Shown here: positions 62,101-64,000 of the stretch, piece by piece
How the letters are laid out: every line of letters begins with the position of its first letter
Position numbering within the stretch: position 1 is the first letter of the stretch
Source: Streptomyces sp. NL15-2K
Lineage (GTDB): Bacteria; Actinomycetota; Actinomycetes; Streptomycetales; Streptomycetaceae
Length of the DNA stretch: 64,000 nt
Direction: 5' to 3'
Assembly (NCBI RefSeq): GCF_030551255.1
Contig: NZ_CP130630.1
Location: 10,167,001 to 10,231,000 of the forward strand
The notes under the pieces: generated by a model
Database searches by the model: none
Seen by the model: only the letters and a program-made list of their open reading frames with translations
Told to the model about the DNA's origin: nothing
Made by a program: the position numbers and the translations under genes

Positions 62101-62108
62101 CGACCTGA
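56184..62108 (+). CDS. Type I modular PKS, terminal module K with thioesterase (KS-AT-DH-KR-ACP-TE)
   Basis: This 1974-residue protein performs the last malonyl extension, makes the final alkene (conjugated to the ester carbonyl), and releases the chain. ATG 56184 has AGAGAGG upstream (56168-56175) and begins a docking coiled coil ([20 protein letters not shown]). KS C209; AT S642 (GHSIG) with HAFH at 738-741; DH H941 ([10 protein letters not shown]) and D1099; B-type KR with LDD and Y1467; ACP S1633 (GFDSL). The KR NADPH loop reads SGATGTLG, with Ser for the usual first Thr, and the catalytic-Lys region reads KADGARN rather than KVDAARN; neither change removes a catalytic residue. The TE follows the ACP, with S1814 (GHSSGG), D1841 (LVLIDIY) and H1933 (GNHFSVM), the expected macrocycle-forming or hydrolytic alpha/beta-hydrolase triad. 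The gap from the previous stop is 28 nt. Confidence 0.97.
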   Translation: MSETGQVPEDRLRYFLKRVTAELHDTRERLRGAEQAASEPIAIVGMACRFPGGVGSPEDLWELVAAGQDAIGPFPDDRGWDVENLYHPDPDHPGTSYCRDGGFLAGAADFDPGLFGISPREALAMDPQHRLLLESSWEAFERTGLDPLGLRGSRTGVFVGIMYNDYALVVGQSAEAGEAFLGTGGSIASGRVAYTFGLEGPTVTVDTACSSSLVALHLAVQALRNGECDAALAGGVTVLATPNTFVGFSRQRGLAPDGRCKSFAEGADGTGWGEGVGMLLVERLSDARRLGHPVLAVVRGSAVNSDGASNGFTAPNGPSQQRVIRAALANARLEPGDVDAVEAHGTGTPLGDPIEAQALLATYGQRRSEPLWLGSVKSNLGHTQAAAGVAGIIKMVQAMRHGLLPRTLHVDAPTSQVDWDAGAVRLLSEARPWPAVDGPRRAAVSSFGISGTNAHVVLEAPPAMLTDSRKDPADPGLPLTPLVLTAADDTALDAQATRLAAYLTSRADVPLPEVARTLAGRARLPHRAVALGGDRTELAAALAGGGTVRGTARPGRLAVVLTGQGAQRIGMGRELYAAFPAYAAAFDAVCDALDLPLHDLIDDAERIHRTATAQPALFAVEVALLALLEQWGLRPDVVAGHSIGEITAAHAAGVLSLADAAALVVARGRLMQALPAGGGMLAVRAAEADVRAAFGDVDVAAVNGPHAVVVSGPDAAIERAAAAAAERGWKTSRLRTSHAFHSRLMAPMLADFAKVAAELTYTEPKLAVVSTVTGAPVGPGEWTDPDYWVEQVRRPVRFADAVRALAAQGVTRVLEVGPDAVLTPLVQDADAGLLAAPALRRDRAEPQTLLTSVATLFADGADVDWAAAVGGTGHADLPTYPFSHRRLWPRPRPGGTGDAHGLGLDPTGHPLLGAAVEIPDAATLVLTGTLTAATQPWLAEHTVLGRALLPGTALVELALAAGERAGAPALAELLLQTPLTLPERGTVAVRVTVTEEDGRRPITIHSRADDGQPWTLHATGELSAAEPADVGTDLVTWPPPGAEELPLAGLYETFADAGLEYGQAFRGLRRLWRRGPEVFAEVWTEAPDDGFGLHPALFDAVLHAIGPAALLPGDGLRLPFAFSGVHRFAPAGTALRARLTAQSGTDTVRLTLADPTGLSVAEVERLTLRPVEADRLGVGPADRLLYGVEWSPQEVSGTAPDAVIPLGAPLPAPAAVLLVDATAPGPARDRAAALLTLLQTWLADPAWADSRLVVRTFGAAGEEITDPDGAALWGLARVAQAEHPDRVHLLDAPEDMVLPLPQALVRDGAVTVPRLSRVEVADALTFGDGPVVISGATGTLGRLIARHLVRAHGVRDMVLLSRSGGDAGLARELAPAAVRAVACDVADADAVAAALRDEPVTAVIHAAGVLDDALLADLTPERLDTVFRAKADGARNLAAAVRDKPLSVFVLCSSVAGILGNAGQANYAAANTFLDAYATQLRAAGVPATSLAWGLWEAGMGDTLTDAERRRLRQGGIVPLTAEQGLAALDAALATRRPLVVPVALDPAGLRAAGAAGALPPVLAGLVPAGRPGDAPDQQALAAFQRRLAQLPGDERRAALTDLVGRQAAVVLGHGRRDTLDAHRPFLEAGFDSLASVELRNRLSVVTGLRLPTTLLFDHPTPDALVAHLTDQFTTGDEAAPQETAGTFGTLFREASARGRTGEFFGVLVAASEFRPAFRTSDELPRPVDVVRLAEGADAPGLVCLPSILAISGPHQYVRFAGALRGRRDVAAVAAPGFSRGEPLPATVEAVVRAQAEAILAHTDGAPFALVGHSSGGMLAHAVAAELELGGGTVDALVLIDIYSHDVEALAGIQPVLSTGMIEREDGYIPMDDTRLTAMGGYVRLFHGWQPTPVQAPTLLLRATEPMFGWSRDGDWRSSWTLPHTAVDTPGNHFSVMEDHAVTTARAVDEWLSAFPAPRSVPSPLLPAQFRPST
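56298..61200 (+). other. PKS module K: KS-AT(malonyl)-DH-KR(B)-ACP (last extension)
   Basis: KS 56298-57560, AT 57847-58730, DH 58880-59700, KR 59725-60830, ACP 60980-61200 (approximate). KS Cys 56808, AT Ser 58107, HAFH 58395, DH His 59004 and Asp 59478, KR Tyr 60582, ACP Ser 61080. The codon style is uniform and G/C-ending, unlike the preceding modules I and J. Confidence 0.93.
61225..62060 (+). other. Type I thioesterase domain (chain release)
   Basis: C-terminal domain of the last PKS. Ser codon 61623 (GHSSGG), Asp codon 61704 and His codon 61980 form the triad. It sits directly after the ACP, as in macrolide-type PKSs. It cannot be told from sequence whether it cyclises the chain or hydrolyses it to a linear acid. 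Confidence 0.92.
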
Positions 62109-62121
62109 AAGCGACGATGCG

Positions 62122-62880
62122 ATGAGCAACCACGCCGACGACAACCCGTGGATCCGGCGGTTCCACCACACCGCCGACAGCCGCCTCACCCTGGTCTGCT
62201 TCCCGCACGCCGGTGGCGCGGCCAGCTTCTTCTACCCCGTCTCCGACGCCTTGCAGTCCACGCTCCAGGTAGTGGCGCTGCAGTACCCGGGCCGGCAGGA
62301 CCGGCGGCACGAGCGGCCGCTGACCACGATCGCCGAGCTGGCCGACGAGTCGTTCACCGCGCTGCGCCCGCTGATGGACCGGCCGCTGGCCTTCTTCGGA
62401 CACAGCATGGGCGCCACTCTGGCCTTCGAGGTCGCCGTGCGGATGAAGCGCGAACTGGCCGGCGCCCCCGTCACGCTGTTCGCCTCCAGCCGCCGCGCCC
62501 CCTCCCGGCACCGGGTGGAGACCGTGCACCAGCGCGACGACGAGGGAATCGTCGCCGAGCTGAAGAACCTCAGCGGCACCGACTCCCGCCTGATGGGTGA
62601 CGAGGAGCTGCTGCGGATGATCCTGCCGGCGATCCGCAGCGACTACACCGCCGCCGAGACCTACCGGTACCACCCCGGCCCGACGCTGGACTGCCCGATC
62701 GTCGCGCTGGTCTCGGACAGCGACCCGAAGGTGACCGTGGACGAAGCCCGGTCCTGGGCCGACCACACCACCGGCGGCTTCGAGCTGCACCAGTTCAGCG
62801 GCGGCCACTTCTACCTCGCCCAGCACCAGCGCGCGGTCATCAACTTGATCAGCGACCAGCTGCTCTCCCTGGCCCTCTGA
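62122..62880 (+). CDS. Type II (editing) thioesterase
   Basis: A 252-residue stand-alone alpha/beta hydrolase of the family that clears misprimed or stalled acyl groups from PKS carrier proteins. It has the family opening FPHAGGAASFF, the nucleophile S95 in FFGHSMGATLAFE, D201 in SDSDPKV and H229 in GGHFYLAQ. These positions and the total length match the usual type II thioesterase layout closely, with no truncation. ATG 62122 lies 13 nt after the stop of the TE-bearing PKS, with only a weak AAAG-like ribosome site, so translation may be coupled to the PKS. The next gene follows after 8 nt. The role is inferred from family and context; it is distinct from the chain-releasing TE fused to module K. 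Confidence 0.95.
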   Translation: MSNHADDNPWIRRFHHTADSRLTLVCFPHAGGAASFFYPVSDALQSTLQVVALQYPGRQDRRHERPLTTIAELADESFTALRPLMDRPLAFFGHSMGATLAFEVAVRMKRELAGAPVTLFASSRRAPSRHRVETVHQRDDEGIVAELKNLSGTDSRLMGDEELLRMILPAIRSDYTAAETYRYHPGPTLDCPIVALVSDSDPKVTVDEARSWADHTTGGFELHQFSGGHFYLAQHQRAVINLISDQLLSLAL

Positions 62881-62888
62881 AGACGGTC

Positions 62889-63947
62889 ATGGCTCCGACG
62901 TTCGTGATGAGCACCGGCCGATGCGGTTCCACCCTCGTCTCCCGGATGCTGCGCCTCCACCCCGACGTCCTCAGCCTCAGCGAGCTGTTGACCACCGTGC
63001 GCGACCGCTTGCAATTCCACGACGCCCCGGACGGTGAGCAGTTCTGGCGGATCCTCTGCGATCCCGACCCGATCTTGGACGTCATGGTCGCCGAGGGCCT
63101 GCAGGTCTCCGAGATGATCTACCCGTACGGGACCGGACAGTTCGACCCCGCCGAGGGCATCCCGGCGATCTGCCACATGACGCTGCCGATGCTCACCGAC
63201 GACCCCGACGCACTCCACGACGAGCTGGCCGCGGAGGTGTCCACCTGGCCGGCGCGCCCCCTCGCCGACCAGATCCGCGCGCTCTTCGCGTACCTGGCCG
63301 AACGGCTCCACCGGCCGGTGGTCGTGGAACGTTCCGGCGCGTCGTTACGGAACCTCCCGCAGCTGCGGGAGCAGTTTGCCGAAGCCCGGTTCGTCTACCT
63401 CACCCGGGACGGCGCCGACACGGCGCTGTCGATGAGCCGGCACGCCGGGTTCGGGATGAAGCTGCTGGCCGATGAGGCCGCACGCATCGCCGGGCTCGCC
63501 TCCTCGCAGCAACTGCGGGCCGACCATTCCCAGCTGCTCCCGGCGGAGCTGGGCCGACTGCTGTCGAACCCGTCCGAACTGCCCGCCCTGATGCGGCGGG
63601 ACATCCCGGTGACCGCGTTCGGCGCGCTGTGGTCGACGATGACCTGCGAGGGCGCCGACGCACTGCTCCAACTGCCCGCCGGGAGATGGATGATGACCTC
63701 CTACGAGGCCCTCGTCGCCGATGCCCCCGCGGAGCTGACCCGGCTGGCCGGCTTCCTCGGCACCCCGGCGCCCGCCGCGTGGCTGACCGAGGCCGCCCGC
63801 CTGGTCGACCCTGGTCGGCGGGCCGCCTCGACCCGCCTGGACCCCCGGCTGCTCGCCGCCCTGCGCCGCTCCTGCGCCCCCGGCACCGCCCTCGACACCA
63901 CGCTCGCGGAGGCCGCCGGCATCGACCTCGTGCCCGCCGCCCGGTGA
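62889..63947 (+). CDS. Sulfotransferase-like protein (PAPS-dependent family)
   Basis: A 352-residue protein resembling bacterial P-loop-like sulfotransferases. Residues 8-16 (STGRCGSTL) fit the 5'-phosphosulfate-binding loop near the N-terminus. R173 and S181, eight residues apart in VYLTRDGADTALS, fit the 3'-phosphate-binding pair of PAPS enzymes. The ATG is 8 nt after the type II thioesterase stop, consistent with co-transcription. By context it could sulfate the polyene or a hydroxylated precursor, but the acceptor cannot be read from sequence. Codon 153 (63345-63347) is TTA, the rare leucine codon that in Streptomyces needs the bldA tRNA; I found no other in-frame TTA in the window. An alternative is a sulfotransferase-fold protein with another role, since several such families lack a proven substrate. 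Confidence 0.8.
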   Translation: MAPTFVMSTGRCGSTLVSRMLRLHPDVLSLSELLTTVRDRLQFHDAPDGEQFWRILCDPDPILDVMVAEGLQVSEMIYPYGTGQFDPAEGIPAICHMTLPMLTDDPDALHDELAAEVSTWPARPLADQIRALFAYLAERLHRPVVVERSGASLRNLPQLREQFAEARFVYLTRDGADTALSMSRHAGFGMKLLADEAARIAGLASSQQLRADHSQLLPAELGRLLSNPSELPALMRRDIPVTAFGALWSTMTCEGADALLQLPAGRWMMTSYEALVADAPAELTRLAGFLGTPAPAAWLTEAARLVDPGRRAASTRLDPRLLAALRRSCAPGTALDTTLAEAAGIDLVPAAR

Positions 63948-63959
63948 GCCGACAGCCCG

Positions 63960-64000
63960 ATGACGACGACCGGGGCCCGCGCAGGCCCCGCCGAGCGCAG
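63960..64000 (+). CDS. Possible start of a further gene, cut by the window end
   Basis: An ATG 12 nt after the sulfotransferase stop opens a frame reading MTTTGARAGPAER up to the window edge. The spacing and the Thr/Ala/Arg-rich leader are typical of actinobacterial gene starts, but the ribosome-binding site is weak and only 13 full codons are visible. A GC-rich inverted repeat lies inside it, so the stretch may instead be a terminator. No function can be proposed. Confidence 0.3.
   Translation, partial: MTTTGARAGPAER
63971..63990 (+). terminator. Possible GC-rich hairpin after the sulfotransferase gene
   Basis: CGGGGCC (63971-63977) and GGCCCCG (63984-63990) form a 7-bp perfect inverted repeat with a 6-nt loop. 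It overlaps a possible gene start at 63960, so one of the two readings is probably wrong. Confidence 0.3.

Noticed and set aside
61225..63947. Curacin-type decarboxylative release by TE plus sulfotransferase, giving a terminal alkene.
   Set aside because: That route needs a beta-hydroxy thioester and usually a sulfotransferase domain fused in the last module. Here module K has an intact-looking DH and the sulfotransferase is a separate protein. It cannot be fully excluded if that DH is inactive.

Overview
The window is the 3' part of a large modular type I polyketide synthase (PKS) cluster. Base composition is very GC-rich, nearly all third codon positions are G or C, and the modules have actinobacterial cis-AT architecture, so the host is most likely a Streptomyces or related actinomycete. 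Everything lies on the + strand and reads as one long operon, with gaps of 8 to 76 nt except for a 191-nt gap before the fourth PKS gene.

Layout. A PKS gene cut by the left window edge (1-4632) carries most of one KS-AT-DH-KR-ACP module. The next gene (4661-24787) has four such modules. The third (24864-34634) has two modules with different extender specificity. The fourth (34826-56155) has one fully reducing module (DH-ER-KR) followed by three KS-AT-DH-KR-ACP modules. The fifth (56184-62108) has one last KS-AT-DH-KR-ACP module fused to a chain-releasing thioesterase. A stand-alone type II thioesterase (62122-62880) and a sulfotransferase-like protein (62889-63947) follow. A possible further gene begins at 63960. 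Modules are labelled 0, A-D, E-F, G-J and K in gene order.

How they work together. Each PKS ends in a C-terminal docking segment, and genes 2-5 each begin with a coiled-coil docking segment, so gene order probably equals assembly order. Ten of twelve AT domains carry the malonyl signature HAFH. Module E carries the methylmalonyl signature YASH, and module F carries VAGH, the class linked to ethylmalonyl and other larger extenders. If every domain works, this part of the line builds a hexaene ending in a methyl-substituted alkene, then a carbinol next to a probable ethyl-type branch, a CH2-CH2 spacer, and a tetraenoyl thioester released by the TE. The product is therefore a polyene, macrocyclic or linear, possibly sulfated. 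I could not match it to a known compound. No loading module, regulator, transporter, P450 or butyryl/ethylmalonyl-CoA supply gene is visible, so the cluster extends beyond the window, certainly to the left.

The most striking features are: (i) long blocks of near-identical DNA (up to about 1.5 kb) shared between modules of genes 2 and 4, making module J a patchwork of modules B, D/I and C; (ii) these blocks use a distinct, more T-rich codon style than the rest of the cluster; (iii) the AT swap and A-type KR in gene 3; (iv) a tandem GCTAGGGGCGG repeat array and a hairpin in the only sizeable intergenic gap; (v) a single in-frame TTA codon, located in the sulfotransferase gene.
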